From VRUE01 sp963764365 (GTDB lineage: Bacteria; Actinomycetota; Thermoleophilia; Solirubrobacterales; 70-9), in NCBI GenBank assembly GCA_963764365.1, contig CAVXSI010000002.1, positions 62,001-126,000 on the forward strand: 64,000 bases of DNA, read 5' to 3'. Shown in pieces: positions 43,458-52,642 of this stretch. Made by a program: the position numbers and the translations under genes. Within the stretch, counting starts at the first letter, position 1. Every line of letters starts with the position of its first letter. The notes below the pieces were generated by a model that had not been told where the DNA came from, searched no databases, and was given only the letters and a program-made list of their open reading frames with translations.

Positions 43458-44642
43458 TCATCGCGCTTCGCTTGCGAGCAGGCCCAGGGCGCGTTCGAGC
43501 GCCTCGTCGCGCGCGGTTCGCGGAATCTCGCGGACCCTCACGTCGGGGTGGATGCCCTTGCCGGCCAGGTTGACGCCGTTCGGCGTGTAGTACTCGCCGA
43601 CCGTCAGCTTCAGCGCGCCGCCGTTGGAGAGGCCGACCTCCTGCTGGAAGACGCCCTTGCCGTAGGAGCGGGTGCCGACCGTCTTCGCGCCGGCGTCGTC
43701 GACCAGCGCCGCGGCGAGGATCTCCGCCGCCGAAGCCGTGTTGCGGTCGATCAGGACGACCAGCGGCAGCGGTGGCAGGTTGCCGCCTCTGGTCTTGTAG
43801 ACGGCATCGCCCTGGCTGCGCGACCTGGTCGAGACCACGGTTTCGCCCTTCGGCAGGAAGACGCTCGCGGTCAGCACCGCCTCCTCGAGCAGGCCGCCGC
43901 CGTTGCCGCGCAGGTCGAGCACCAGGCCCTTGGCGCCGCGCCTCTGCAGCCGCCGCGCCTGCGCCGCCACGGCGCCGTGGACGCCTTCGGTGAAGGACGT
44001 CATCCGCAGGTAGCCGAGCTTCCTGCCGTTCACCGTCTTCAGCCGGCTGCCGACGACCGGGACCGAGATCTGTTCGCGGGTCAGCTTCACCGAGCGCGGC
44101 TTCGCGCGCGGACCGCTGCGCACGCCTACCGTCACCGCGGTCCCTTCCGGGCCCTTGATCCGGTCCGCGGCCGCTTCGGCGCTGAGTCCGGCGATCGACC
44201 TGCCTTCGACCGAGACGATCGTGTCGCCGACCCCGATTCCAGCCCGTTTGGCCGGCGACCCCTTGAACACGCTCTGCACGCTGAGCCCGTCCTTACGCGC
44301 CGTGACGGTGAGGCCGACGCCGGAGAAGCGTCCCTCGATCGCCTCGTTGAAGTGGGTCAGCGCTTGCGGCGAGAAGTATTCGGAGAAGCGGTCGTGGTGG
44401 TCGCGGCGCAGCCCCCGCACCATGCCCTGCAGCGAGGAGTCGATCAGTTCGCGGTTCTCGACCGGGCGGAAGTAGTCGTCTTCGATCAGCTCGCTCGCTT
44501 CCGCCGTCAGCCCGGCCGATTCGTCGACGAAGACCCCGCGCAGGGCGGGCGGCATCCTCGCCGGGTGGCCGCCGATCCAGAGGCCCGCGGCGAGCATGGC
44601 GAGCAGCGCGGCCGTCAGGCCCACGATCCGGCCGAGCTTCAC
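43458..44642 (-). CDS. S41 C-terminal processing peptidase
   Basis: 394 residues. A signal anchor (LTAALLAMLAAGLWIGG) is followed by a PDZ domain (GVGLTVTARKDGLSVQSVFK, GIGVGDTIVSVEGRSIAG) and an S41 domain with LVVLIDRNTASAAEILAAAL (catalytic Ser) and VGTRSYGKGVFQQEVGLSNG (Lys). CtpA-type proteases trim or degrade extracytoplasmic proteins. Adjacent ftsEX suggests a link to cell-wall hydrolase control. It starts 7 nt after the ftsX stop. Confidence 0.92.
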   Translation of the reverse strand: MKLGRIVGLTAALLAMLAAGLWIGGHPARMPPALRGVFVDESAGLTAEASELIEDDYFRPVENRELIDSSLQGMVRGLRRDHHDRFSEYFSPQALTHFNEAIEGRFSGVGLTVTARKDGLSVQSVFKGSPAKRAGIGVGDTIVSVEGRSIAGLSAEAAADRIKGPEGTAVTVGVRSGPRAKPRSVKLTREQISVPVVGSRLKTVNGRKLGYLRMTSFTEGVHGAVAAQARRLQRRGAKGLVLDLRGNGGGLLEEAVLTASVFLPKGETVVSTRSRSQGDAVYKTRGGNLPPLPLVVLIDRNTASAAEILAAALVDDAGAKTVGTRSYGKGVFQQEVGLSNGGALKLTVGEYYTPNGVNLAGKGIHPDVRVREIPRTARDEALERALGLLASEAR

Positions 44643-44649
44643 GCCGCCC

Positions 44650-45567
44650 TCAGACCTTGAGGAAGCGCCGCAGGGTGACGCCGGAGCCGACCGCCGAGAC
44701 CAGCACCGAGGCGGCGAAGAGGATCGCGACCAGCGCCGGGAAGGAGAGCGTGGTGCTGTTCTGCGCGGCGAGGAAGCCGATGCTGTTGCTCAGCGGATCG
44801 ACGATGGTCAGCTTGCCCAGCCACAGGATCAGTATGGCCACCAGGCCTCCCGTGAAGCCGACGACCACCCCCTCGATCATGAACGGCCAGCGGATGAACC
44901 AGCGGGTCGCGCCGACCAGCCGCATCACCTCGACCTCGCGGCGACGGGTGTAGATCGAGAGCCGGATCGTGTTGCCGACCAGCATCAGCGAGGCGACGAT
45001 CAGCAGCGCCGTGATCACGGTCAGGATGATCTTCAGCGCGCTCGTCACCTTCTCGATCTGCCGCGAGTCTTCCTGGCGGGTGAACTGGTCCTGGACGATC
45101 GGCGAGATCGACTGTGGCTTGCCGTCCGGGCCCGGCGGTTCGATCGCCGCCTGCACCGCATTGAGGTTGCTCGCGTCGTCGGCCTTGATCTGGAAGTTCG
45201 CCGGCAGCGGGTTGGAGTGCAGCTGGGTCAGCAGTTCGCCGCTCTTCTGCTTGCCGAGGTCTTCTTTGAGTTCGTTCAGCGCCTCCGCCTTGGTGATCAG
45301 CTTGACCGATGCGACGTGCGGAATCGCCTCCAGCTTGTGCTCGAGCGAGTTGATTTCGGCTCGGGTCGCGTCGTCGTAGATCGCCACCCTGGTTTCGAGG
45401 CTGTCGCGGACTTCGTTGCTCTTCGCCTGGGTCGTCTGGAAGACCGGGATGAGGACGCCGAGCAGGGTCACGGTGACGACGGTGGTGACGACGGCGGCCA
45501 TGCTCGGGGCGCCGTTGCGGCGCAGCGCCCGGAATGCCTCGCGGATGAAGAAGAAGAGCCGGGACAT
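44650..45567 (-). CDS. ftsX: Cell-division permease FtsX
   Basis: 305 residues. One N-terminal helix (MAAVVTTVVTVTLLGVLIPV), a large extracellular domain (NSLEHKLEAIPHVASVKLI, LNELKEDLGKQKSG) and three C-terminal helices. With FtsE it couples septation to activation of peptidoglycan hydrolases. It starts 3 nt after the ftsE stop. Confidence 0.93.
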   Translation of the reverse strand: MSRLFFFIREAFRALRRNGAPSMAAVVTTVVTVTLLGVLIPVFQTTQAKSNEVRDSLETRVAIYDDATRAEINSLEHKLEAIPHVASVKLITKAEALNELKEDLGKQKSGELLTQLHSNPLPANFQIKADDASNLNAVQAAIEPPGPDGKPQSISPIVQDQFTRQEDSRQIEKVTSALKIILTVITALLIVASLMLVGNTIRLSIYTRRREVEVMRLVGATRWFIRWPFMIEGVVVGFTGGLVAILILWLGKLTIVDPLSNSIGFLAAQNSTTLSFPALVAILFAASVLVSAVGSGVTLRRFLKV

Positions 45568-45570
45568 GGA

Positions 45571-46413
45571 TCAGATCAGCGCGTCGTGGCCGTTGGTCTG
45601 GCCCTCGGGGGCGACGCCCATCTCGGCCCGCATCCGCAGGCCGAACTCGGTCGTCGACTCCTCGGTGTAGCCGCCGCTGACCTCGTCGCGGACGACGCGG
45701 CCCTCGTAGAGCTCGATCACCCGGCGGCGCATGTTGTCGACCATCTCGCGGTCGTGGGTGACGACGACGACGGTCGTGCCGGTCTTGTTGATCCGGTACA
45801 GCAACTGCATCACGCCGATCGAGGTGACCGGGTCGAGGTTGCCGCTCGGCTCGTCGGCCAGCAGCAGCGGCGGGTGGTTGACGAAGGCGCGGGCGACCGA
45901 GACGCGCTGCTGCTCGCCGCCGGAGAGCTCGTCGGGGTAGCTGTGCAGCTTGGTCGAGAGGCCGACCAGTCGCAGCGTCTCCGGCACCTGGGTGCGGATT
46001 TCGGCGCGGCTGGCGCCGATCACCTGCAGCGCGTAGGCGACGTTGTCGTAGACGGTGCGGTCGGGCAGCAGCTTGAAGTCCTGGAAGACGGTGCCGATGT
46101 TGCGCCGCAGCTGCGGGATCTTCTTCTCCGCCAGGGCGCCGATGTCGCGGCCGGCGATCCGCACGCTGCCGTCGGTCGCGCCAAGCTCGCGGATCAGCAT
46201 CTTGATCAGCGTCGACTTGCCGCAGCCGGTCGGCCCGACGAGGAAGACGAATTCGCCGCGGTCGATCGCCAGCGAGACCCGGTCGAGCGCCATGTGCCCG
46301 CCCGGGTAGACCTTGGTCACGTCGCGCAGCTCGATGATCGGCGCGCCGCCGGGCCGCCGGCTCCGCGCCGCCGCCTCGACCTCCGCCTGCTTCCTCTTTC
46401 TAGCTCTAGCCAT
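45571..46413 (-). CDS. ftsE: Cell-division ATPase FtsE
   Basis: 280 residues. Walker A LVGPTGCGKSTLIKMLIREL, FtsE-specific RRNIGTVFQDFKLLPDRTVY, signature DELSGGEQQRVSVARAFVNH, Walker B LLLADEPSGNLDP, H-loop VVVVTHDREMVDNM. The N-terminus has a 25-residue basic extension and the C-terminus about 40 extra residues beyond the usual end. prfB, often next to ftsE in other bacteria, is instead at the right end of the window. Confidence 0.93.
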   Translation of the reverse strand: MARARKRKQAEVEAAARSRRPGGAPIIELRDVTKVYPGGHMALDRVSLAIDRGEFVFLVGPTGCGKSTLIKMLIRELGATDGSVRIAGRDIGALAEKKIPQLRRNIGTVFQDFKLLPDRTVYDNVAYALQVIGASRAEIRTQVPETLRLVGLSTKLHSYPDELSGGEQQRVSVARAFVNHPPLLLADEPSGNLDPVTSIGVMQLLYRINKTGTTVVVVTHDREMVDNMRRRVIELYEGRVVRDEVSGGYTEESTTEFGLRMRAEMGVAPEGQTNGHDALI

Positions 46414-46598
46414 TCGCCGGGGGACCTTCTCCAGCCACAGGGTGACTCCTGCGCACCCTCGGCCGCGCAACTACGCGCCCAAGAAGCATGTGCGAAAGCT
46501 TAGCGAGTTGTGAGCAAGCCTTCGTATTGAGCCGACCAGGGACCCTGATCCGGACCGGCGGCGAGCCGGCGCCGCGCGCGAGCCTAGGGTGTCGCCGG

Positions 46599-47492
46599 AT
46601 GAGAGCGCGTCTGGTCGTCAGCCTGTGCCTTGCCGTTCTCCTCGCCGGCTGCGAGCAGAGCGCGGCTGAGCCGTTTCGGGCGGAGGTGCACGGCGCGCGC
46701 GTCGGCGGCACCAAGATCGCCTGGTACGAACGCGGGCGCGGGGCGCCGCTGGCGATGCTGATCGGGACCGGGTCGACGATGGCCGAATGGGACCCGGCGC
46801 TGCTGCGGCTGCTGGCCAGGGACCACCGGCTGATCCTCTTCGACTACCCGGGCGTCGGTTTGTCCGGGCCCTGGCACGGGAATTCCTTCGATTCGCTGGC
46901 CGGCGCGACCGCCGGCCTGATGCGGGCGATCGGCGTGCGGCGGGCCGACGTGCTCGGCTGGTCGATGGGCGGCTTCGTCGCCCAGCGGTTGGCGATCGAC
47001 CATCCCGGCCGGGTCTCCCACCTGATCCTCGCCGGCACCAACCCCGGTGGCAGCCGGACCGTGCTCGGCACGCCGAAGCAGCAGGCGATCGACAGCGAGC
47101 CGCACCCCTCCGACGCCCAGATCCTGCACGAGCTCTACCCGCCGAACCGCCAGGCCGAGGGCCGCCGCTTCCTGCGCCGCCTCGAAACGGCCGGCCAGAG
47201 CGGCGAAATCCCAAACGACTTCCACGTCGGAGCAGCCACCACCCGCCGCCAGGTCGCCGCCGAGGACCCCTGGCTGCGCAGCGACCGCAACTACCGCCGG
47301 CTCGCGAGCGTCGCCTCCCCCACCCTCGCCGCGGCCGGCGCCGCCGACCCGGTCGTGCCCCCGGTCAACCTGCGCCGCATCGCCGCCCAGGTCCCCGACT
47401 CCGAATTCAGGGTCTTCCCCGGCGCCCACGCCTTCCTCTTCCAGAGCCGCCGCGCGTTCTCCCGGGCAGTGGACCGCTTCCTCAACCGCTGA
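46599..47492 (+). CDS. Alpha/beta-hydrolase lipoprotein
   Basis: 297 residues. The signal peptide ends in the lipobox LLAGC. The hydrolase fold has the oxyanion region IGTGSTMAEWD, nucleophile elbow VLGWSMGGFVAQRLAI (Ser), a likely acid in GAADPVVPPV and a final FPGAHAFLFQ (His). An extracellular esterase or haloperoxidase-like enzyme is likely; the substrate is unknown. It is divergent from ftsE and converges on the SpoIIAA fragment. Confidence 0.8.
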   Translation: MRARLVVSLCLAVLLAGCEQSAAEPFRAEVHGARVGGTKIAWYERGRGAPLAMLIGTGSTMAEWDPALLRLLARDHRLILFDYPGVGLSGPWHGNSFDSLAGATAGLMRAIGVRRADVLGWSMGGFVAQRLAIDHPGRVSHLILAGTNPGGSRTVLGTPKQQAIDSEPHPSDAQILHELYPPNRQAEGRRFLRRLETAGQSGEIPNDFHVGAATTRRQVAAEDPWLRSDRNYRRLASVASPTLAAAGAADPVVPPVNLRRIAAQVPDSEFRVFPGAHAFLFQSRRAFSRAVDRFLNR

Positions 47493-47778
47493 CAACAGCA
47501 TCCGGCAGACCTGGCATCCCGCTCTCGCCGGCGACCCAGGACTCGGCGGCGGCGCGTTCGGAGGTGGGGAAGACGCGGATCTTGGCGGGGATCATCCAGC
47601 CGACGGCTCTGAGGGCGTGCCCGATCCACTCGACATCGGTGACGACGGCCATCAGCTCCCAGCCGCGCAGGTGCTCGAGGCCAAGCTTCGTGTCCTCCCA
47701 GATCGCACCGGCGCTGACCCCGTCGAAGCGCTCGCCGAGGACGTAGAGGTTGCGAGCGCGCTGACCGATGCCGCACAC
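47482..47778 (-). pseudogene. 5'-truncated SpoIIAA/STAS-like protein
   Basis: 98 residues, with the C-terminal 85 matching SpoIIAA-like STAS proteins (LYVLGERFDGVSAGAIWEDT, LMAVVTDVEWIGHALRAVGW, MIPAKIRVFPTSERAAAESW). The first 35 residues of the family (including the expected IEG...L strand) are missing. The thioesterase-like gene ends only 5 bases before the frame begins at GTG 47778. The fragment probably arose by deletion joining two genes. Confidence 0.6.
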
Positions 47779-47782
47779 GCGA

Positions 47783-48493
47783 TCAGGCCGAGACCTCGAT
47801 CCAGACCGCCCGCGCGACTCCGTGAAGCTCGCCCTCCTCGGAAAAGAGCGCGCAGCCGGTCGACATTTTGCGCCCACTGCGATCGATCGGCCACGATGCC
47901 AGCACATACTCCCCCTCTCCCGGGACGGGGCGCAGCAGATCGACGGCGAGCCCGCCCAGCAAGGCCGGCCCTGCAGGATTGAACGTGTTGGTGACCAGCC
48001 CGCTCGGACAATCAAGCGCTGCCCAGACGAACTCAGGGCGCACCTGCCCCTGCTGGTCGAGGAGCGAGTCGTCGGGACGCCACGGCGCGCCGTAGAGGTC
48101 GCGGCCAGGAACCGGGCCGGGAAATATGCGCATGCCATCCCGTTCTCGGCGTGACGGCCCGCAGACGAAGCAGTTCGGGTAGGGGTGATCGCTTGGCTGC
48201 GCCCACTCATACCGTTCCGCTCCCAGGCGAGCTTCGCCCAGCGTCAACGGCGCCGGAACCTCCCGATCGACGGCAGCCGCTACGCCTTCCGCGATGAGTT
48301 CATCCTGATCCAGCAGGCTGACCGTAGCGTCCGGGTTCAAATGAATCGTCAACGGCCGATCGAGCGGCGGCGGCTTGCGCAACGTGACCCGGGCCGGCCC
48401 CTCGATGAACCCCGCGACCAGCCCACACGTGTAGCCACCGTTGGCGCTGCCGGACGGCCCGCAAAAGCGCTCCGCGATGCTGACCTCGTGCAC
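47783..48493 (-). CDS. Hot-dog thioesterase-like protein
   Basis: 236 residues. An opening FCGPSGSANGGYTCGLVAGF, then LRKPPPLDRPLTIHLNPDA, a cysteine pair (YPNCFVCGPSR) and a second half starting FVWAALDCPSGLV are as in double hot-dog acyl-CoA thioesterase-like proteins of actinobacteria. Substrate unknown. Its stop abuts the truncated SpoIIAA-like gene. Confidence 0.65.
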   Translation of the reverse strand: MHEVSIAERFCGPSGSANGGYTCGLVAGFIEGPARVTLRKPPPLDRPLTIHLNPDATVSLLDQDELIAEGVAAAVDREVPAPLTLGEARLGAERYEWAQPSDHPYPNCFVCGPSRRERDGMRIFPGPVPGRDLYGAPWRPDDSLLDQQGQVRPEFVWAALDCPSGLVTNTFNPAGPALLGGLAVDLLRPVPGEGEYVLASWPIDRSGRKMSTGCALFSEEGELHGVARAVWIEVSA

Positions 48494-48648
48494 CCCGCGA
48501 GCATACGCGCAGCGCTGATCTGGACGCCCGTGTGGTCACGTCGCTAGAAGCGGCTACACCGCTCCCGCCTACTTGACTGGCGGCGACCGCACAGAGGGTG
48601 CGGCTCTCACCGCTTGAATAAGCATCGCACCCGGCTACCATTCCTCCC

Positions 48649-48906
48649 ATGACCAAGGCTGAGCTTCACAACCTTGTTGACCGCCTGCCCGAGCAGGCGG
48701 TCAACGGCGCGGCGATCCTGCTTCGCGAGGTGACGGATGGTCGGATCGATCCCGACCAGGCTTGGTTCTGGACTCGTGAGTGGCAGGACAAGGAGCGCGA
48801 GGCCGACGAAGACATTGCCGCTGGGCGCGGAACGACTTACGAGAGCGACGAGGCTCTTCTAGGGGCGCTAGAAGAGGACCTGAAGCCGCTCGATGCCGAC
48901 TCGTAG
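48649..48906 (+). CDS. Antitoxin of a RelE-type pair
   Basis: 85 residues: a helical N-terminus (ELHNLVDRLPEQAVNGAAIL), a middle Trp-rich segment (PDQAWFWTREWQDKEREADE) and an acidic end. This pattern is common in antitoxins encoded before RelE-like toxins in actinobacteria. The end overlaps the toxin gene by 14 bases. Confidence 0.65.
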   Translation: MTKAELHNLVDRLPEQAVNGAAILLREVTDGRIDPDQAWFWTREWQDKEREADEDIAAGRGTTYESDEALLGALEEDLKPLDADS

Positions 48907-49189
48907 AGTCCTCCCGTCCTTTCGGCGAGATTGGCAAAGCCTCACGCCCCAGCAGCAGCGAGCCTTCCTAGTCGCGCTCAAGCAGTTCATCGCCGACTTG
49001 GAGAAACCTAAGCAGGGCTTCCACCCTCGCCTTCGGGTCAAGCGGATGCAGGGGCATCCGGGGGTTTGGGAGATGAGTTGGGCGCCGGACGGTCGGGCGA
49101 CCTTCGAATACGGCGATGAGGTTCGCGCTGGGAAGGCACACATCGTCTGGCGACGGGTTGGCACCCACGCGATCTTCCGCCGCCCCTGA
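48893..49189 (+). CDS. RelE-like toxin
   Basis: 98 residues. PSFRRDWQSLTPQQQRAFLV and RLRVKRMQGHPGVWEMSWAP, then IVWRRVGTHAIFRRP, follow the RelE/ParE fold with basic residues and a terminal helix. Cleavage of ribosome-bound mRNA is the usual activity. Coupled by overlap to its antitoxin, this is the third toxin-antitoxin system in the window. Confidence 0.75.
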   Translation: MPTRRVLPSFRRDWQSLTPQQQRAFLVALKQFIADLEKPKQGFHPRLRVKRMQGHPGVWEMSWAPDGRATFEYGDEVRAGKAHIVWRRVGTHAIFRRP

Positions 49190-49249
49190 GCGGAGCGATC
49201 CGGTGCGTTCCCAGAGTCCTGTCCCCAGCCGGGCCTACGGTGCGTTGGG

Positions 49250-49504
49250 ATGAGGAGGAAACTGAAGCTGCTCGGCAGGGCGGCGAAGGCAGGCTGGGCC
49301 TGGGCCTACGACTACGCCGACCACGCCGGGCGGGCGCTGACGCGGCTCGCGCTCTTGGTCGGCACGGGCACCTTCAGCGCGGTGCAGGTGGGGTGGTGGG
49401 GGCCGGTGGCCGCCGTGGTCGCCTCCGGCCTGCTCGCGCTCGGTGTCCGCGGTTCGGGCCGATCCTGGGCGTGGGTTCCGGTGGCAGCAGAAACCGTTAG
49501 CTGA
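49250..49504 (+). CDS. Small hypothetical membrane protein
   Basis: 84 residues with a basic start and one or two hydrophobic segments (LTRLALLVGTGTFSAVQVGW, GPVAAVVASGLLALGV). No ribosome binding site is obvious and the family is not recognised. It may not be a real gene. Confidence 0.4.
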   Translation: MRRKLKLLGRAAKAGWAWAYDYADHAGRALTRLALLVGTGTFSAVQVGWWGPVAAVVASGLLALGVRGSGRSWAWVPVAAETVS

Positions 49505-49681
49505 GCGGCCTCGTCGACGAGTGCGAGCTGAGCGTCAGCGGATCCAGATGCTTTTCGTCCTTTGCGATCGTCTACCGCTGGCAGTCAACGCGCTCGCAAC
49601 CACGCGAGAGCGGCGGTCACCGGGTGTGTCCGCGCAGCCGCGAAGCGCCCGCTCTGAGCAACGAGGATCGGTGAGCCGCAA

Positions 49682-50155
49682 CTATCTGCCCGCCGGCTTC
49701 CTCTTCTTCTGGCCGGGCACCCGGCCAGCAAGGCGACCCACGGGCGCCACCGCCCCATGAAGCGTGTCAACGCTCTGATTGAGCCCGTCGAGCGCCGTCA
49801 TCAGCCGCTCCATCAGCCCGCTGAGGCGATCGAGGCCGTCGTCGAGCCGGCCCATCGTCTCCGGCAGCTGTGCGAGGTGGCGTTGAACCTCGACCAGCAC
49901 CGGCATGGCCTCCTCGATGGCCGCCATCCTGCCGTCCATCGCCCCCAGAACGCTCGTCGCCTCGGCGACGAGCGCCATGTCCTCACGTACCCCGGGTAGG
50001 ACCTCGGTGTCCCCGGCGACCCGCTCCAGCGTGCGAGCAATCTCGCGCAGCAAGGCCGTGTTCTCCGCAATCTTGGGGATCAGCCGCAGTGCCGCGACCA
50101 GATCGGCAGGCAGTACTGAGAGACGATCGAAGGAGGGGAGGCCGAGCGGCGTCAT
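49682..50155 (-). CDS. Helical coiled-coil protein next to phasin-like genes
   Basis: 157 residues, nearly all helical with heptad-like spacing (LVAALRLIPKIAENTALLRE, MDGRMAAIEEAMPVLVEVQR, DGLDRLSGLMERLMTALDGL) and a basic Pro/Lys tail. Similar coiled-coil proteins accompany phasin or PHA-granule genes in actinobacteria. It is divergent from the phasin-like pair. The function is inferred from context only. Confidence 0.55.
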   Translation of the reverse strand: MTPLGLPSFDRLSVLPADLVAALRLIPKIAENTALLREIARTLERVAGDTEVLPGVREDMALVAEATSVLGAMDGRMAAIEEAMPVLVEVQRHLAQLPETMGRLDDGLDRLSGLMERLMTALDGLNQSVDTLHGAVAPVGRLAGRVPGQKKRKPAGR

Positions 50156-50215
50156 GGACCTTTGCAGAGTAGGGTGGCGTGGGCGCGAAGTCCAACAAAC
50201 GATGAGGAGGCGCAG

Positions 50216-50536
50216 ATGGCCGCCGCAGCCGAGAAAACCGCAGTCAAGGACGCCGCAGCCGAGCAGACCAGCGTCGGGAAGACAACCGAGCTATCCGAGC
50301 AGGTGCTCGAGCAGATCACGAGCGGCCAGCGAAGCGCGATCGAGGCGGTGCGCAGTTTCATGGAGTCCGTCGATAAGGCGCTGCCACCGCATGGCGAGAA
50401 CCCGTCGAGGCGGCAGGAGGTCATCGACTCCGCGCTTGAGATGTCGGAGAAGCTGGTCCAGACCCAGTACGACTTCCTGCGCGACGTCGTGCACAGCGTC
50501 GGCGAGTCGCTGGGTGCGTCCCGCGACGAGAAGTAG
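50216..50536 (+). CDS. Phasin-like helical protein
   Basis: 106 residues with GAGGAGG upstream of ATG 50216. Ala/Lys-rich start, then helices (QVLEQITSGQRSAIEAVRSF, QEVIDSALEMSEKLVQTQYD, FLRDVVHSVGESLG) in the manner of phasins or granule-associated proteins. It is paralogous to the next gene. Confidence 0.6.
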   Translation: MAAAAEKTAVKDAAAEQTSVGKTTELSEQVLEQITSGQRSAIEAVRSFMESVDKALPPHGENPSRRQEVIDSALEMSEKLVQTQYDFLRDVVHSVGESLGASRDEK

Positions 50537-50542
50537 GTCGAG

Positions 50543-50881
50543 ATGTCAGCCGCCAAGACCGCAGTCACCAAGACTGCCGACGAGAAGACCAAGGAGCTGT
50601 CTGAGCAGTGGCTCGAGCTGGCCAGGACCGGCCAGGAGACCGCGATCGAGACGCTGCGTGAGTTCGTCGAAACGGTTGAGAAGACAGTGCCCCTGCGAGG
50701 CGGGGGCCTGGCCAAGCAGCGGGAGATCGTCAACTCCGGACTGGAGCTGACGCAGGCAATGGTCCGGGCTCAGTACAACGCCCTGCGCGGCATCGTGCAC
50801 AGCGCCGTGCTGGTGAATGTGGAGGTCGACACCGACGTTAACGTGGACGTTGACGTCGCTTCGCGAAAATCAACCGTCTAG
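50543..50881 (+). CDS. Phasin-like helical protein, paralogue
   Basis: 112 residues. Same layout as the upstream gene (QWLELARTGQETAIETLREF, REIVNSGLELTQAMVRAQYN, ALRGIVHSAVLV), plus a Val/Asp repeat tail (VEVDTDVNVDVDVAS). It starts 6 nt after its neighbour, so the two arose by tandem duplication and are co-transcribed. A MaoC hydratase elsewhere in the window is compatible with PHA metabolism, but no PHA synthase is present here. Confidence 0.6.
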   Translation: MSAAKTAVTKTADEKTKELSEQWLELARTGQETAIETLREFVETVEKTVPLRGGGLAKQREIVNSGLELTQAMVRAQYNALRGIVHSAVLVNVEVDTDVNVDVDVASRKSTV

Positions 50882-51247
50882 CAGGCAGCACGAACGCCGC
50901 GGTTCGCGTTGGGTGCTCGGCTACGCGAACCTCGGGCCCACGTCGATCTGTCTGCAAGGCATCGATCCCGGGGAGATCGTCGCCACCGTCCACGCCAGGC
51001 GCGCTCCGATGATGTCCGCCGCCGCCGGATTGGGCCTCTGAACAATCCGAAACCACCCGAGAGCGGGGGCAGCCACAGGCACCCCCGCTGTCCCACCGCG
51101 GCGACTCCCGCTCCCGCCACGGATGCGAGCGCCCGATCCGGCCCGCCGCGTGCCCGCTCTGGACGAAAAGGAGAAGTCTGGACCGATCCGCGGCTGGCTG
51201 TCGCGATCCGTGTGAAGGCGACGGCGAAAGTGGGCTCGCCGGTTGTC
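50882..51247. other. Gene-less stretch with one hairpin
   Basis: No gene is seen over about 365 bases. The only structure noticed is an 8-bp stem AGCGGGGG/CCCCCGCT at 51062-51089 with a 12-nt loop and no T tract. It lies between a plus-strand gene end and a minus-strand operon end, so it may help terminate one of them. Confidence 0.4.
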
Positions 51248-51454
51248 CTACGGGAAGACCGTCTCCCCCGTCTCGCTGTCGATCACTGAGATCGCCACTG
51301 CGGGGCAGACTTCGGCGGCCTCGAGGATCAGCTCGTCGGGGCCGGTTCCGATCACCGTCGCCGTGTCGTCGAGCTGGAAGACCTGGGGGGCGATGTCGAC
51401 GCAGTCGCCGTGGGCGCTGCACTCGTTCGGGTCGATTTTGGGGACGTAGGTCAT
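51248..51454 (-). CDS. 3Fe-4S/4Fe-4S-type ferredoxin
   Basis: 68 residues. CSAHGDCVDIAPQVF and later EVCPAVAISV place three cysteines as in actinobacterial 3Fe-4S ferredoxins that serve cytochrome P450s and oxidoreductases. AAGGAGGCAGC precedes the start, which overlaps the reductase stop (ATGA). Last gene of the redox operon. Confidence 0.85.
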   Translation of the reverse strand: MTYVPKIDPNECSAHGDCVDIAPQVFQLDDTATVIGTGPDELILEAAEVCPAVAISVIDSETGETVFP

Positions 51455-52642
51455 GCTGCCTCCTTCTTTCTCTCGGCTGCTGGGAAGTGGCCGGCATCGA
51501 TGCGCTTCTTCAACGCCGGGATTGCGCGGGGGCGACCGACGGCCAGGCCGGCGATCGGGACGCCGCTGCGGGTGAAGAGGGCCTCGAAGTCGCGGCTCGC
51601 CGGATCGCCGTCGAAGACGACCGCGTCGGAGTGGTGGGCGTGGCCGACGTACTGGATCCGCAGCCCGTACTGGTCGCTCCAGAAGCTGGGCAGCGGCGGC
51701 GTCCCCGGGTAGTCGCCGAGCATCGCCTTGGCCGCCGCCGCGCCCTGCCAGGCGGCCGCGTCCCAGTGCTCGGTCCGCGCGTGGGCGCCGAAGCGGGGGT
51801 CGAAGGGGATCGAGGCGTCGCCGGCGGCGAACACGCCCGGCAGGCTGGTGCGGCCCGAGGTGTCGGTCGGCACGCCCTTCTCGTCGAGGCCGCTGCCGCG
51901 CAGCCAGGCCGTCGCCGGGAGGGTGCCGACGCCGACCACGACCGCGTCGCAGGCGACCCGCTCGCCGCCGGCGAGCAGCAGCTCCTCGACCCGGCCCTCG
52001 CCGCGGGCTCCCTCGAGCCGGGCGCCGGCGAGGACGCGCACGCCCTCCTCGCGGTGCAGGCCGGCGAACCAGCCGCCCAGCTCCTCGCCGAGGATCGGCG
52101 TCAGCGGCACCTGCAGCGCCTCGATCATCGTCACCTCGACGCCGAGCTTGCGCGCCGTCGCCGCCACCTCCTGGCCGATGAAGCCGGCGCCGACGATCGC
52201 CAACCGGGCGCCGGCGAGCAGCTCGCCGCGCAGGCGCCGCGCGTCCTCGACCGTGCGCAGCGCGTGGACGTTCTCGTACTCGGCGAGGAACGGCAGCCGG
52301 CGGGCGGCGCCGCCGGTCGCGATCAGCAGCTTCTCGTAGGGCAGCTCCGACCCCGAGTCGAGCCGCAGCCGGCGGCGACGACGGGTCGAGGCCGGTCGCG
52401 CGGGCGCCTAGCAGCAGCTCGACGTCCTTCTCCTCGTACCACCAGGCCGGCCGGTAGGCGAGCTCCTCGTCGCCCGCCTCCCCCGCCAGCACCTCCTTCG
52501 AGAGCGGCGGGCGGTCGTAGGGGGGCTCCGGCTCGGCGCAGACCAGCCGCACCGTGCCCTCGTAGCCGCGACGGCGCAGGGTCTCGGCGCAGCGCTGCGC
52601 CGCGAGCCCGCCGCCGACGATGACGATTCCGAGGTCCTTCAT
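51451..52642 (-). CDS. FAD-dependent ferredoxin reductase, frameshifted
   Basis: About 397 residues in two frames. The N-terminal FAD site is IVIVGGGLAAQRCAETLRRR; after the shift, the NAD(P)H site ARLAIVGAGFIGQEVAATAR and a C-terminal GVFAAGDASIPFDPRFGAH are seen. This is the rubredoxin/ferredoxin reductase (BphA4-like) type that feeds electrons from NAD(P)H to the ferredoxin encoded next. The frame changes by one base near 52370-52385 (GGCGGCGACGACGGG). Both parts are otherwise normal. Its start overlaps the upstream stop as TGATG. Confidence 0.75.

Noticed and set aside
51062..51089. GC hairpin as an intrinsic terminator
   Set aside because: No T tract on either side and a 12-nt loop; kept only as a weak structure in the gene-less stretch.
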